This document shows positions 44,722 through 56,944 of a stretch of 64,000 nt of DNA, in pieces. A program made the position numbers and the translations under genes. Location of the stretch: assembly GCF_029227915.1 (NCBI RefSeq), contig NC_079877.1:15362851-15426850 (forward strand), read 5' to 3'. This DNA is from Hydractinia symbiolongicarpus. Taxonomy: Eukaryota; Cnidaria; Hydrozoa; Anthoathecata; Hydractiniidae. Each line of letters starts with the position of its first letter. The first letter of the stretch is position 1. A model generated the notes under the pieces. It was not told where the DNA came from. It did no database searches and saw only the letters and a list, made by a program, of their open reading frames with translations.

Positions 44722-46124
44722 CTAGCCGGGAGACCCGGCGTCGAAACGGCGGAAAAAGCCACAAGTATATGTGAGACCCGGTGTTAAACACTCTGTTGAG
44801 CGCTTATAATCAGCCGTAAACTATGTCACACAATCACGTGGAGCGCTTTAGTGCAGGTATGCAGTATGTCGTAAATCAAGCAAAGCGCATACACCATTAT
44901 AGTCTTGCGACTTAAACATATTTTTTAAAATTTAACTTTCCCGCAACCATAGCTGAAATAAAAACAGAGTTTGCAAACAATTGTTGCTCTGCCATAGCAA
45001 ACAAAATCGGTCAATATTATTTTATTTAGCGGAATAAGTTTTTGTAAAAGTTAAAAAATTAATCGTGACACTGGGCAAAGTGCTTAGTACAGTTAAACCG
45101 TGTGGCACAGGCGTATAGGAATGATACTTTTTTGAAAAATACCTTCTTGCAGACTCTGTTTAAATAGAAACACAGGAAACAGTCCATTGCTAAGACAGGG
45201 TTCAGCAGTTACAGTAGCCCAGGTAAACCGTGTTGCACATGCATATGGGTATAACAACCTTTTACAAAAAACAGTTTGTTGTTAAACACTGGGCTAACCG
45301 CTTAGTACCGTTAAACAGAGTTGAACAAGCGTTACACCTTTTTCCAAAAAAAAACTTTTTAACGGTTTAAATGAAAACAGAAGGAACAACGTGTCGTTAC
45401 CCTTCCAGCTAAAGCAATTGCTCAGCCATTTAATTTGCAAAAAACGTTTTCAAGAAGATAATAAAAGATGTAGCTACATAGCTAACTGCATTTAGCATAA
45501 GAGTTATTGTTTAAGAATATTGTTGTAGCCAAACTGCATTTTCATACTCTCACTTTTTAGCCAAACATAGGAGCTAGCTAAATGGCTACAGCCTCAAATA
45601 AAAGTAAATGTTGGGTAGGATAAAAAGCTCTTATATCAAACAGAATAGTAAAAAGTAAGGCTCTCAAAATCTTCGTTCCTAGGCAAATCTCAAGGGTCAC
45701 AAGATCTGTATGTAGCTAAAAAACATTGAAAACAAACAGAAAACAAATATTAAAAAAATACAAAGCTTTCAGAAGATAAGAAAGTCAAACGGGCCTACAA
45801 AACTCGCACACACTGACCTGACCACACATTGCACATGACCATTTTTAACATCAAAATAACCTTCGTTCATTAAGCCGCAAAAATATCTTGGATTGTTTTT
45901 TTAAGAATCAAAATGGTCTTCGTTCATTCAGGCGCGAAAATATATTAGATTGTTTTTTTAAGCGAAAATCTTGGATTCTTTCTGGTCGCGAAAATCTTGG
46001 ATTGTTTTTTAAAGAATTAAGCGTCGTGAATGGCATTCTACGCGCGAGTGGTCAAAATTTGGTGTTTCCGTTACGGGACGCGGCTTTCCTGGAAGGACAG
46101 ACAAAATACGGCTATTATTAAAGA
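44722..46124 (-). mobile_element. Helitron-type element, family C (complete, 1.4 kb, minus strand)
   Basis: The 5' end on the minus strand is TCTTTAATAATAGCCGTATTTTGTCTGTC at 46,124; the 3' end is hairpin CCGGCGTTTCGACGCCGG followed by GTCTCCCGGCTAG at 44,722. The body has several units with CTGTACTAAGC(G/A)CT, GTGTTAACA, GAAAAAGG(T/G)(A/G)TTA and ATGCGCATGTGCAACA(C/T)GGTTTACC words, an internal minisatellite seen also at 48,640-49,340. There is no Rep/helicase gene, so it is non-autonomous. Confidence 0.6.
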
Positions 46125-47370
46125 CATATTTGCTAAATTTTTACAAATAGGGTCCCAAGAAATATGCGTATTTTTGGGATTGATTTTCGCGAATCTGTTT
46201 CGAAACAAATATTGTAAGTCTTTGGGAAAAATTTTATTAAGAAACAAAGTTTCTAATTCTATCTGAAAATTTTACTATGAAAAAGTTAAGCTAGCTAGCT
46301 AATAGTTAAATGTAAACAAAATACCAAGCTAAAATATATAAAGCTACAATCCTGGTCAAAATTGTTGATAAAATTTCCAATGCAACATAAGTTCAGAAGA
46401 TAAACAAAAATGCAACTCCCCGTCTCCTTCCATTTCAATGTTGAAGGCAATGGCTGGCTGTGGGTTGAGGGGCCAGCTGCATTTTTCTGTCATTAATACG
46501 TCTACATTAGGTTTTTGATCACTCACTACGTGCCAAACATATTAAAAACATTGTTAGTTAGCTAGCTTACATAACACTTGTTTTTTTTATGCCAGTAGCC
46601 TACTTTATTATGCCGCTATCTTTTTTCCTAATGTACAATGCGACATCATGAACTAATCAGTGATATTGCAATAAATCCGAAAAACTTGAACCAAACGTTT
46701 TTTATAAATTTAACTAGCTTTATAACAAAATACAAAACCACTGCTCAATGCACCATTTTAATCTTGGTCTGAAAAAGTGCTGACTAAGGAAAAAGTCATA
46801 ATAATTAAACGAAAATGTGAAAGCCAATCATATTACAAAACCCGGTCACCGATAAAATTTATATATGTGGTTTTTTCACGTTTCTTTATTCATTCCTGCT
46901 TAAAAAAACAAAGTAACAAGTTTAAAATCAAATTTCAAATATAAAGTTACGAAGTTTTTTTTATCAAAATTCAAATAATTTACGTATGTTAAAGAAAGTA
47001 AGTTTAAAGAAAGTTATACACACAACAATGTTCATCCTTTCAAGCCCTGTAAAGAATGGTTGGTATACATTTGTGATTTATTTTTGTTATTGTTCATTTC
47101 AAATTTAGGCGTTCTGTTTTTCTTCGTATTTTCATATTCTCTGTGTATTTATTTTACTTTGAACCTTGTTTGATGCAAAAAGTTCCAAACATTTCTATCA
47201 GGGTTTTTTGTCATCCCGCAAAAACTTAACAGATACCAGGGCATTTTTCGACGTCATCACCCATTTAAAAAAGGCAAAAAACTCTGGGGACTAGGGTGGA
47301 AAAGAACAACAATTTAGTTGAGGTTTTAGCAAATTATTTTTATTAATTTTTGTGTGTTTCAAATATCTTT
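46125..47370. other. Unassigned AT-rich stretch
   Basis: No gene supported. Contains GCTAGCTAGCTAA words as elsewhere in 42-49 kb and AT-rich runs. Confidence 0.4.
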
Positions 47371-47372
47371 AC

Positions 47373-48105
47373 CTACCACGTTTGCCTACCGTGTTTCTTG
47401 AGCATGCGCAGTTGACACTGGATATCCGTGTATTGGTTTTCTGAATGATAGAATATATAATTGAATAGCACAATCACCAAAAGCAGGTTGTTGTGATCTG
47501 TATCTATTATGTAGAAAAACGTGCTCACCATGCGATCTTTATTTTTAACATGTAAATTAACTGTTCCCCTCACTGTTAAAAGTGGTTTTTCGTTTCCGTA
47601 GCTCACTAATTTATTTTTAGTTTTTCAATATTTATATTGCGACCTAACTTTATTATAATTGATTAAATGTTCTCAATGTTCTTAAAGTCTCAAAATGTTA
47701 ATGCTTGCTTCTGTATCGATCAAACAATTAATGGGAACTTTTTCAAAAAATATTTGCGTTGAATTGTTAGTTGAATTGTGAATGATTTCTTTATGCAGGC
47801 AATTGTGTAGCTTCTGACATGAACATACGCGCAGTTTCAAACACAGGCGTAGAATTTTTTCTTCCAGACACCAAATTGTTATCTGACCCATTAAATAGCG
47901 ATTGAATAGCAAATAACGTTTCTTCTAGATCTAACTGTGGTAAAGTTCAGACTTATCCTCAAGTGAAGAATCAGAGAGCAAATAAGGTTGTTAAGTGCTC
48001 GTTTTGATAAATTTGTTTTAGTCGCTCTACCTCATATTGGTTTTGTTTTGAAACATTTTGCAAAATGTCCCTTCAGATTACCTTCATTACAAAATTTTGA
48101 TACTG
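47373..48105 (-). pseudogene. Ty3/Gypsy-type gag zinc knuckle and aspartic protease remnant
   Basis: On the minus strand a Cys/His stretch CNEGNLKGHFAKC (about 48,045-48,085) resembles a retroviral-type zinc knuckle with an indel. Then FEKVPINCLIDTEASINIL (about 47,690-47,745) is a retropepsin active-site region with D-T-E for D-T-G. After stops, YGNEKPLLTVRGTVNLHV and FYIIDTDHNNLLL (about 47,430-47,600) match the second half of the protease. No reverse transcriptase follows. The Gly to Glu change and stops make it dead. Confidence 0.55.
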
Positions 48106-48159
48106 GATATGCAAACGGAGGAACATGATGACAAAGGCTATTTTGATTTTAAAAGTGAT

Positions 48160-49580
48160 CGTGGTCAAAGTTAGGTTCGTAGGTCTGTTTGACCTTTTTG
48201 TCTTCTAAAAACTTTTTAATTTTGTAATATTTGTTTTCCGTATGTTTTCATGTTAAGATAAATTTATTGTCATTCTTTTTAGCCATGTAGAAAAATTAAA
48301 CGCACCAATTTTGGGATTCTGGCTAGGAACGACGCTTTTTAAAAAGCATATTACAGTGAGCTTAGCTAGGTAACCTTAGTTATTACTATTTAGTTTCGTA
48401 TAAAAGCTTTTTATCCCTGCAAATATTATTTACTTTTATGTTAAATTTGTGTCTATCTATGTAGCTCCTTAGCTACCTCTGGCTAAAAAGTGAAATCCTT
48501 AATAGTTCTATCCTAAATGCAGTTAGGTAGCTACACCTTTCACTACTTTCATGAAAACTGATTCTGCAAAATATCATTTTTGAGTGATATTTTAACTGGA
48601 AAAGGTAATGACTGTCTTTTTCCTGTGTTTTTAATTAAACTGAAGTTGCGATAATTTTTTTCAAAAGGGTATTACGCCTTTACGCATTTGCGACATGGTT
48701 TACCTGTACTATTAAACCAAGACTACGATAAAGTTCTTTTGGAAAAGGATATTACTCATATACATACGGATGTGTGACACTGTCTATGTGCACTAAGCCT
48801 TCGGCCTGGTGTTAACAAAGGCTTGTTCCTCTATTTACATTTAAACCGAAGTTGCTATAAAGTGTTTTGGAAAAGTGTATTACGCTTATACGCATGTGAA
48901 AAGTGATTTGTCTGTATTGAGCGCCGAGCCGGGTGTCACAAGTAATTTTTGAACACTTACACGAATTTTCCCCTCGCAACATAAAAGCAATGTTCAACGA
49001 TTGTTTTGTTTAACTGGATAAAAACAAGTTGTAACTGTGTTTTCTAATTTTAAATTTTAGGGATACTTTTCCACAATCAAAATTGGTCAGTGATTGTTCT
49101 TGCTGTGCATGATATCAACAGGTTGTTTCATGTGTTTTCATTTCAAATGAAGTTAGGATATAGATCACTTGAATACAGAAGTGTGACACAGTATATCTGT
49201 ATTAAGCGCTCAGCCAAGTGTTAAAAACCGAATATTTCCTGTGATTTAGCCAAGCTTTTTTTGGAAAAGGGTATTATGACTATGTAGATGTACAACACGA
49301 TATACTCGCACTAAGCACTCACTCTGGTGCCGCTATTAATGTTTTAACTTTCACGGAAACTTATTCCTTAAAGAAAAATAATACTCACTGATCGTGTTTC
49401 TTATGACAGGGTAACAATAGGTTGCACTATTAATAACATACTGCATATCTGTACTTCCAGCGCTCCACCTTTATATGTGGCACCGGTTGTGGGTCTTATT
49501 AAGCTCTCAACAGGGCTTTTACCCCAGGGTCACACAGTTACTTGATTAACCCGGTGTTTCGACGCTGAGATCCCGGCTAG
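48160..49580 (+). mobile_element. Helitron-type element, family C (plus strand, 5' end unclear)
   Basis: The 3' end is hairpin CCGGTGTTTCGACGCTG(A)G followed by ATCCCGGCTAG (CTAG 49,577-49,580) and T. The body matches the inverted element at 44,722-46,124 and the flanks of the MITE at 43 kb, and has four or five units of the internal minisatellite between 48,640 and 49,340. No TC...AATAATAGCC start was found, so the left boundary is approximate. It carries the empty TTAA site at 48,253. Confidence 0.5.
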
Positions 49581-50473
49581 TTCTTCTAATGTCTTTTTTG
49601 GATATTGGCAGTTAAACCTTCGAAATTGATTGTCTGCAGTCGAAAGTTCAATTTATTGTATAATTTGAAAATCTCGATTATCAAAGTTGCATTTTAATGT
49701 CTGTTGCTTTATTCGTACATGAAATTGATTGAGGATTCGCCTTGAAACGTTTCATGTTTTGAAATAAAAAATGTTCATACTTAGAATTCGTCGGAGGCTA
49801 AAAATGCTTGTTGTAACTTCTTCAAATTTACGATCATCGTTCGGGCAAATATATTTTATGACATTGCTAGCTTTTGTGCATAAAAGCTCAAATTGTTGCT
49901 TGTATTTCTTGCATCTTAAAGGTAAAGTTTTAAGTTCTGCTATATCAAAAATCGGAAAATTTAGTAAATTTAAATTTTAACTGCCATTTTCTTTGTGTAT
50001 GTCATTCAATCACTTCGTCGCCATTTTTACTATCTGTAACTGCACTAATTTATATCAGAATCTAATCATAACACGTATGTTCTCTAGCCATGCATACTTA
50101 TGTCTCCAACAAAGCTTTCTATATATATTCTCCATTGCCGTTGATGTTTGCGACACTACAGTGTTTCAACGCAAGGTCACCCGGGTAATGGATACACATA
50201 TGTTCATTAACTGTATTCATTAACTGAATATTTTGAATTACTTGCTGAATTGGTATTAAAACTTACGACTATTATTATTTTTGTAACTGACATCTTTCTC
50301 ACAAGTTTTGACTCCACCAGTCGATGACGTGATAAATTGTTAAATTAGCGGTAATGTAACTATGTTACATAACCGCTGGAGATACGTATAACATTGCTCT
50401 AACTTGCTTGTCTGCAACATAAGCCAATAACGGTCAGTAGATGGCACCAAATGGGCTGACAAAACTGGATTTA

Positions 50474-50556
50474 AAGTGCGCCGGACTGGGGACTCGAACC
50501 TGAAACCTTATGGTTAGCTACAAGTCGTATGCGCAAGCATTACACAATCTCCGATT
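50474..50556 (-). repeat. tRNA-like segment (tRNA-derived SINE head or pseudogene)
   Basis: On the minus strand a B-box-like CAGGTTCGAGTCCCCAG and a T-arm-like fold precede CCGGCGC. Upstream, GGAGATTGTGTAATGCTTGCGCAT stands where the acceptor and D arm would be. The D arm is poor and the acceptor does not close, so a working tRNA is unlikely. Confidence 0.45.
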
Positions 50557-50559
50557 GAA

Positions 50560-52180
50560 TTTGGCATAACAGCACTCTATCCTAGCCATTAATATTTATT
50601 TATTTGTAATCTTAACCAATCTGATGCTTACTATGCTGTGACTCAGTTATGCAAAATGGTTCTACCTGCACAATTTGGTTAAATTTTTCCTCATCTGGAA
50701 TTCTTTTCCCCTGATTCTAACGTTTCTTATTTGATATATAATTTATATCAGAACTTAAAAAATCGAATATATTTAAAACGGTCGTAAAGTAACAGCTGTA
50801 AACATGGATTTAAGTTTAGGTTTTAAAATTAGATTTCTTATAATCACACAGTCTTTAGTGTTAAAACAGTAACAACTGTAAATTCTTCTCTAGGATATAC
50901 ACGCTGTTTTTATAAGAATAGTGTGTTTTAGTTTCACCCTCGCAATCTTTTTGACAATGCTATCCTCAATATTCTCAATATGTTCTTAGCATGACTATGG
51001 CCTGAAAATATGTAATGCCTTAGTGAAATAAAGCATGCTAACTATGGCTAGCTAATGACAATTCTATTATATGTAACCGTCCATTGCTTGGACACAAAAA
51101 AAATTCAGTTCGTTAGATATACAATAAAGAAAGTAAACTTCTGATCAATTTTGTGCGTCATACAAATGTTCATATTTAAAACAAACTATTAAGCCTAGAC
51201 ATTTATTCTTAGGATGTTTTAAACTTCTGACCCATTTTTCAGAGTATCTTCTAACAAAATAAGTGCTTAAGGAAAATATTTTCCGACTGAAGACGCAACA
51301 ACAAACTTAATATTTAAAAGAAAAAGAGCTCTGAAAGAAATGGCTTAAAAATCGTTATATACCCAGACTGATTTCTCTATCAAAAAATTTAAACAACACA
51401 CACCTGATTTACTTTTGCTTTCTCAGTAGGTCGCTAGATAGGGTTTTTCTGAATAAAAGTCCAGCCAATTTTTTACTTCGATTAATAAATTTCGTTTCAT
51501 CCCAAAGAGAACGAATTGGAAATGTATAACTACAATTGTCTGATGCATTTCCAATAAATTCTTTTTGTCATGTTATATTATCCTCCGTTTTTCTTCGTTT
51601 TAAAAAATATTTCTGACAACACTTCGTTCGACAACAACTGACAAGAGTTTGTTTTTTATATTTTAAATTCGAATTACATTCATATTTGAATGCAATACAA
51701 CCTTGGTCCCAGAATACAAAAATGGAAAATATAGAAAAACATAAGCTTTAAGCTAACCTCATGATGAGTAGACGTTGACATGCTTTGTTTAAAAAAACTT
51801 TTTTTCAGCATTAATTTGAAAAACAGACAACCTTCTTCGCTTTGGTGTTCTTTTTTCAATTAATAAACCACTTATTTCCGGGAGATACGGCACGCACACT
51901 GTAAATCGTGGGTATAAAAAAACAAATAAAAACATTTAAAGAATAAATAAATTAGTTTATATAAAATAAAAAAAACAGAGTTTTATTTTTTAAAGCAATA
52001 AGAAAAAGGAATTAAATGTTTAAATAGTAGCCCCCTGATTTACGTTTTTTAACTCGCTATATTTTAGTGTAACGCCACGCTTTGAAGACATAATGCATGA
52101 GCCATAAGAGAGGGACCCTTGATTTTTTTGTCCTTGGGCTCACCTTGTGCCACACTAGGCGTATTAATATATGGATGTAG
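50560..52180. other. AT-rich stretch without recognisable gene
   Basis: No supported feature on either strand. Confidence 0.4.
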
Positions 52181-52186
52181 TGTCTT

Positions 52187-52404
52187 AACTAATACTGGTC
52201 GATAAGGCTCATGGAAAAATCCACTTAGGCAAAAGGGCATTGAAAAATAGGTTGCATTAGATTTACATTACAGAAAACATAATGAAGGAGAGAGAGTATT
52301 CGTAGCTGTGTTTCCATCGTAATGCTTTCACAAATGTATCAACAACGTTCTGAACATGATAAATCAAATAAATAAATCGACGTTTCTGTGTTATTCTTTA
52401 TTAA
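52187..52404 (-). mobile_element. Helitron-type family A 3' end (older copy)
   Basis: TGGTCGATAAGGCTCATGGAAAAATCCACTT is the reverse complement of a diverged family A 3' terminus (hairpin TGGA-TTTT-TCCA, then CCTTATCGACCA). The adjacent family A copy begins at 52,404 on its right. Confidence 0.45.
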
Positions 52405-53142
52405 TAGTCGATAAGGCCCGTGGAGAAATCCACTTAGACAGGAGAATAATGTAAAAATTGGTTATTTTAGACCTTTTGCTGATGTCAGCAGTGAGTATGC
52501 AAAAACAAATTGACGAGATTCAGTTTATCCGTTTATCTATTGTGTAGAGTTCGAAACGCTCATGAAGAGAATGTATGTGATCATGTGATTTTGATGAACG
52601 GTTAATGATATATAAGGGTTTAAAAGTTAACCTGAGCAAAGACCTGCGAAAACACAAAATTATTTTTTAGAAATTTGTATACATGTTGACGTATATGTCT
52701 TTAAACTCTGATCAAGAAAATGTATATGATCATGTACTTTTGATAAACGGTTGCAGAGGTCTTAGGGTGTAAAGGTTTTTTGACGACGTCATCAACCCGT
52801 CCATTTCGAAACGGATTCGGGGACCCAGGTTTGGGAAACTTACCCAAACTGGTCCTAGGTGGTCCCTAATTACCCACGCGGTAAAAATCATTGACGTCAT
52901 CACCTCGTTTCCAAGTTACTTTGCCTCGAAGTTTTAAGTGCACTGTAACGGCTTCATTAAATAATATAGGATAATGACGTTAAAGTAGTGTTTTTGACGT
53001 CTCGCCGTAACGTCAGAAAATTTAACATATTAAACATGCATTTTTCGGTTACTTCAAGGAAAATTTCGGTAACATCAAAGGAAAATGACGATATCAACTT
53101 TGCCTGTCACAGACACACGGAACTGGCGTATTATTATATAGA
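52404..53142 (-). mobile_element. Helitron-type element, family A (minus strand, 739 bp)
   Basis: The 5' end on the minus strand is TCTATATAATAATACGCCAG at 53,142; the 3' end is hairpin GTGGATTTCTCCAC followed by GGGCCTTATCGACTAT at 52,404 (CTAT for CTAG). The body matches 23,400-23,912 in reverse complement (GATCATGTACTTTTGATAAACGG, GACGTCATCA, GGTTTGGGAAACTT). Confidence 0.6.
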
Positions 53143-54437
53143 CTAGTCGATAAGGTCCGTGGAGAAATCCACTTAGAAAGGATAACAGAGAAAAACAACC
53201 GTCATTTAAATTTTGCAGACATCAGCAGAGACCTGTAAAAACACAAAATTTTTTTTTAGAAATATGTATACCTGTTGCCTTCATCGTATAGATCTTGAAA
53301 CGCTGATCAAGAAAATGTATAGGATCGTGTACTTTTGACAAATGGATGCAGAGATATTAGGGTTTAAAAGTTCTTGATGACGTCATTAACCTGTCCATTC
53401 CGAAATGGATTCAGTGATCCAGGTTTGGAAAACTTACCCAAATTGGTCTTAGGTAGTCCCTAGTTACCCACGCAGGAGATGACGTCAGTTAATTTCACCC
53501 GTTTCCCAGTTATTTAGCCTTAAATTTAAAAGTGCAATGCAATGGCTTCACCAATCTTAATATACTTTCTTTTGACGTCAATATTGCTTTAACCCTATTC
53601 GGTCCGGGGGGGGGGCGGAATCCGCCCCCCCCCCCTGACGGTTTTTTCTTAATAACTCCTGATTGCTTTGTGATATGGCTATGATACTTACTGAGTTTCA
53701 ATATTTATGTATTAGACACCAGCATGCAAATTTTTTAGGTCCCATACCTTTCAGAGGCTTTGATATTGGCCATTACTCGAAACTACCCCTAAAATCTCTA
53801 TGAAATCCTTGTAATGGAGAAAATATAATAACTCCTGTTAGGATTATCCTTAGAACTTGAAACTTGCAACACGACTTTGTTTCATTAAGAAGAATCATTT
53901 TGAATAATTTGAACACGTGACTAATCCGATTTTGCGTTTTTGTCGGATTTTACCCGAAAATCGGAAAAAACGGATTTTTGGGCAATTTTTGGCAATTTTT
54001 TATCCGATACTTTTATTTAGCTTTCAGAAACTTCAAACAGAATGTAAAAATTCGCTCTAGAACAAAAGTAATTATATTTTAAGCAGATAGTGGCATTTTT
54101 AACAATTTTTAAGCTTTTGATGACGTCACAGAAAATGTGCTGACGCAAGCAAATTTTTTTAGCGCCATTTTGTTCCTTTTATGACGTACTATAAGTGTGC
54201 CAAGTTTGATTTAATTTGAACAACCCTATGAAAAGTTATTGAGGGGGGGGGGCGGAATCCGCCCCCCCCTCCCCCGGTCATAGTATGTTCGAAAAACCCC
54301 GAATAGGGTTAACGTCAAAGTTTGCTAATTTACAGAACAAATTTACATGCGTTGGTTTATAGACTTTATCAAAGAAATTTTATCCACTTTGCAAAAGTGA
54401 CAGACAGACACACGGAACTGGCTTATTATTATATAGA
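53143..54437 (-). mobile_element. Helitron-type element, family A, carrying a MITE insertion
   Basis: On the minus strand it starts TCTATATAATAATAAGCCAG at 54,437 and ends with hairpin GTGGATTTCTCCAC, then GGACCTTATCGACTAG at 53,143. The next family A element begins at the following base. Without the 716-bp MITE at 53,593-54,308 it would be about 575 bp. No coding capacity. Confidence 0.62.
53593..54308. mobile_element. piggyBac-type MITE, copy 2 (TTAA target)
   Basis: TTAA at 53,589-53,592 and 54,309-54,312. The left terminus CCCTATTCGGTCCGGGG is identical to copy 1; the right terminus CCCCGAATAGGG lacks the GACC of copy 1. The interiors are clearly homologous in the same orientation, with a few small indels. 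The subterminal G-run/C-run palindromes are present at both ends. Confidence 0.8.
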
Positions 54438-54439
54438 TT

Positions 54440-55860
54440 TAAACGTTATAACTTACTGAATTCAGACATCTTTGCAACACTGGCCACTTCTTGTTGTTGT
54501 TTCTAAAGACAGCTTCGCCTCGCTAGCTGTCTTACTTTTTGATTATTTTCCTTTGTTCAAACAGTTAGTCGTTTCCTTATGGAGACAGTATCAAATCTAC
54601 ACAACAAGAATACCTAAATATTCAAAATTTCCCCTTTCATGCTCTAAATTTAAGTATCTCCATAGCGCTTCAACTTTCTTTAACTATCACAATGAGCATT
54701 CTCCCCCGTTGGGTTTTTTTGCCTATAATATGCAATAATCGCGGTCAGCTAATACAAAAAGAAAGAGCGTGATAAGCATTAATTATCATAATTAATAGCC
54801 ACGAGGCAATGCTGTGATTTCTTCTTTCTGTTTTGTTTTGCCTGGTCTCCAAAAACAATGGCGAATATAATAGTAGAAAATTAAATCTAAGTGAAGAACG
54901 TGATACGGATGTTTTTACGCTCGGCCTCTTTCTTAAACAGAACCAAAATTTCTTTCCACTTTTTGATGCCATGTTTTACAAAGAACAACAAGCCAAAAAG
55001 AACAGCTTGAACGGAGCCAAGAGATTTTATCGAACTCCATCTCAGTGCTCATTTAAAGATTAGGCCGTTTGTTTAGCTACGGCTTCACACGAACAGTTTG
55101 GGACGGCCCGCTTATTAGACTAGAATAAGAGATCAACAAAAGGTTTTATATCCTCTAATTTTCATGTTAATTTTTTTTCGATAAGGGTGATTCCGCGCCT
55201 TTGAAAGCTTATACAAAAATATGAAACAACCATGGTTTGATAAACATCACAATTAAGTCTAGAAAAATCAGTCATTTTGGTTGCATACCATCCTCTTCCA
55301 CAAAGACTTACAAAAAATGTGAAAATCCACCACTCAAGAACACAAAAATGTTTTCTTTTACTTCCGTACTGCCTTTTACCAACAATTTTAAACCTAAATG
55401 TCAAAGAATCAATGAGCAAGGAATAAACTTAAATTACCGGAGATCATGTAGAGCTGAGATGTGTAGAGCGTGAGACACTATTCAAAATAATGGATAGAAT
55501 CATGTACAACACCAACAAGAGTAATAAAATCAGAAATAAGACATCTCAAATATTTACTTCGTTTAAAACCTTGGAGTCAACATAAGCGGTTTTGATCTCC
55601 TTTGACACCTTTGCCCCCTCAAACCCCCGCTTTCACCACCTGCTGCAATCCTTCCATCCCCACCCCTTCCAAAAACCGGAAAATCCGACGGCATCCAAAA
55701 ATAAATCCGAAAACAAATCCGAAACCCGACATCCCCGACGCATGCGCACACGCCGTTAGTAATAATGGTGGCATCAACAAAATCATACGTATGCGCAATG
55801 GAGTAGAGGTAAGTCCCATATTCGAGGACCTTTTTTGATTGAGCCGTAGTTATAATATAA
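54440..55860. other. Unassigned stretch left of Polinton P4
   Basis: 55,203-55,350 is a copy of the dispersed repeat also seen at 41,343-41,450. C-rich DNA at 55,605-55,740 begins the less AT-rich P4 segment. Frames at 54,472-54,738 and 54,833-55,063 have no recognisable family. Confidence 0.4.
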
Positions 55861-55862
55861 AC

Positions 55863-56215
55863 ATGAGTCAACATCATGAGAATGCAACTCGCGAATGCAG
55901 GAGTTTTCTGGTGGAAAGGTTTGGCAAGATTTTCAGACGCGCGAGGCCAAATTATTTGAAGAACCCCAAGACGAAGAAAAACCTCGAGCTCGACTGCTAT
56001 AAGGAAGAGCTCCGCTTGGCTGTCGAATTCAATGAAATCCAGTACTACAAATACACCAAGAGGTACCATTCTTCCCCGTAAGTTTTTAAAGAGCAAAAGT
56101 ATAAGGATGTAATCAAGAGGCAATTATGTAAGCCAGGGGCGTATATCTGATAGAAGTTCCATATACAGAGAAGGACATTCCCGGGTTCCTTGCGCTAAGG
56201 TTGCTGGACGGAAAC
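55863..56215 (+). pseudogene. P4 Vsr-like/PD-(D/E)XK nuclease-fold protein (frameshifted)
   Basis: From ATG 55,863. ECRSFLVERFGKIFRRARPN and NPKTKKNLELDCYKEELRLA are followed by VEFNEIQYYKY, the LELD-x-Y...(L/V)A-x-E-(Y/F)-N-x-x-Q block of a Vsr/restriction-endonuclease-like family known in large DNA viruses and virus-like elements, with D and E-x-Q as likely active-site residues. After a shift, FKEQKYKDVIKRQLCK and then GVYLIEVPYTEKDIPGFL complete the fold's C-terminal part. Two or three frame changes break it. The role is presumably DNA nicking or repair in replication. The D and E...Q residues are present. Confidence 0.6.
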
Positions 56216-56326
56216 CCTTGCTGCTCGAGCATGTCCCGGAGCATTTCAGATCACAGGACGTGTTTCTCTAGGGATCCTCGTGGGAGCTGAACTAAAAATG
56301 ATCTTTTTGAATAAGTTGTAATAAAT

Positions 56327-56700
56327 ATGACCATGTTCAGAAAAATTTATGACACTGTATCAGCTTCACTATCAGCAATTCACGATATCAAGACCCAGAT
56401 AATGACACTATAGTGGTTCAAGAGTAACCCCTATTATTCAATGATGTTCCGGAGGAATTCATTACCCAGGAAATGTCTACTTTTGTGATTCAAGAGAACC
56501 CTTGGATGCTGCAATTTGTTCCAGACCGTTTTATGACCCAGCAAAATGTAAACGCAGGCAATTCAGGATAATCCAGAGGCGCTCAATCCAGTCCATTTCA
56601 ATACTCTGGAAGTGTCCACCGTCGCTGTTTGGTGAATGCCTTTGCTACTAGAATATGTCCCAGAGCATTTCAGATCACAGGACGTGGCTCCCTGGTGATA
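56327..56700 (+). pseudogene. P4 DUF4116-repeat protein remnant
   Basis: The start MTMFRKIYDTVSASLSAIHD parallels the N-termini at 2,985 and 41.1 kb. Then come two repeat units in shifted frame (EFITQEMSTFVIQENPWMLQ, then FVPDRFMTQQ) and further decayed units (LEYVPEHFRSQDV) to about 56,700. A similar VPEHFRSQDV unit also occurs at about 56,235-56,265, upstream of this start. It is heavily frameshifted. The function is unknown. Confidence 0.5.
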
Positions 56701-56760
56701 CTCGTGGAATTTAGGATGTGGAGATTACTGACTATCTTAAAACCTGGGGTTGTAAGATAA

Positions 56761-56916
56761 ATCGAACAATACGATGAATGTGAAGCCACCCTCGACGAAT
56801 ACGACCAATGTCGCTGTGGACGGGGGTTCTTAATAAGAGGTAAGCTGCTCTGCTGGCACTGCTACCAGAAGTACATCACGTATAATGGTGGAAGCTGTTC
56901 TTGTACAAAACCCTAG
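56761..56916 (+). pseudogene. P4 small Cys-rich (zinc-binding) fragment
   Basis: 51 codons ending at TAG 56,914: EYDQCRCGRGFLIRGKLLCW and HCYQKY, giving C-x-C...C-x2-C spacing typical of a zinc knuckle. No start codon in frame; it may be the tail of the preceding gene. Confidence 0.35.
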
Positions 56917-56944
56917 TTGAAGTCTAGTATCCACAAATAAAAGG

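Noticed and set aside
55563-56123. A 186-codon minus-strand frame
   Set aside because: It lies opposite the Vsr-like nuclease and a C-rich tract, and its translation is low-complexity. The plus-strand reading has the recognisable motifs.
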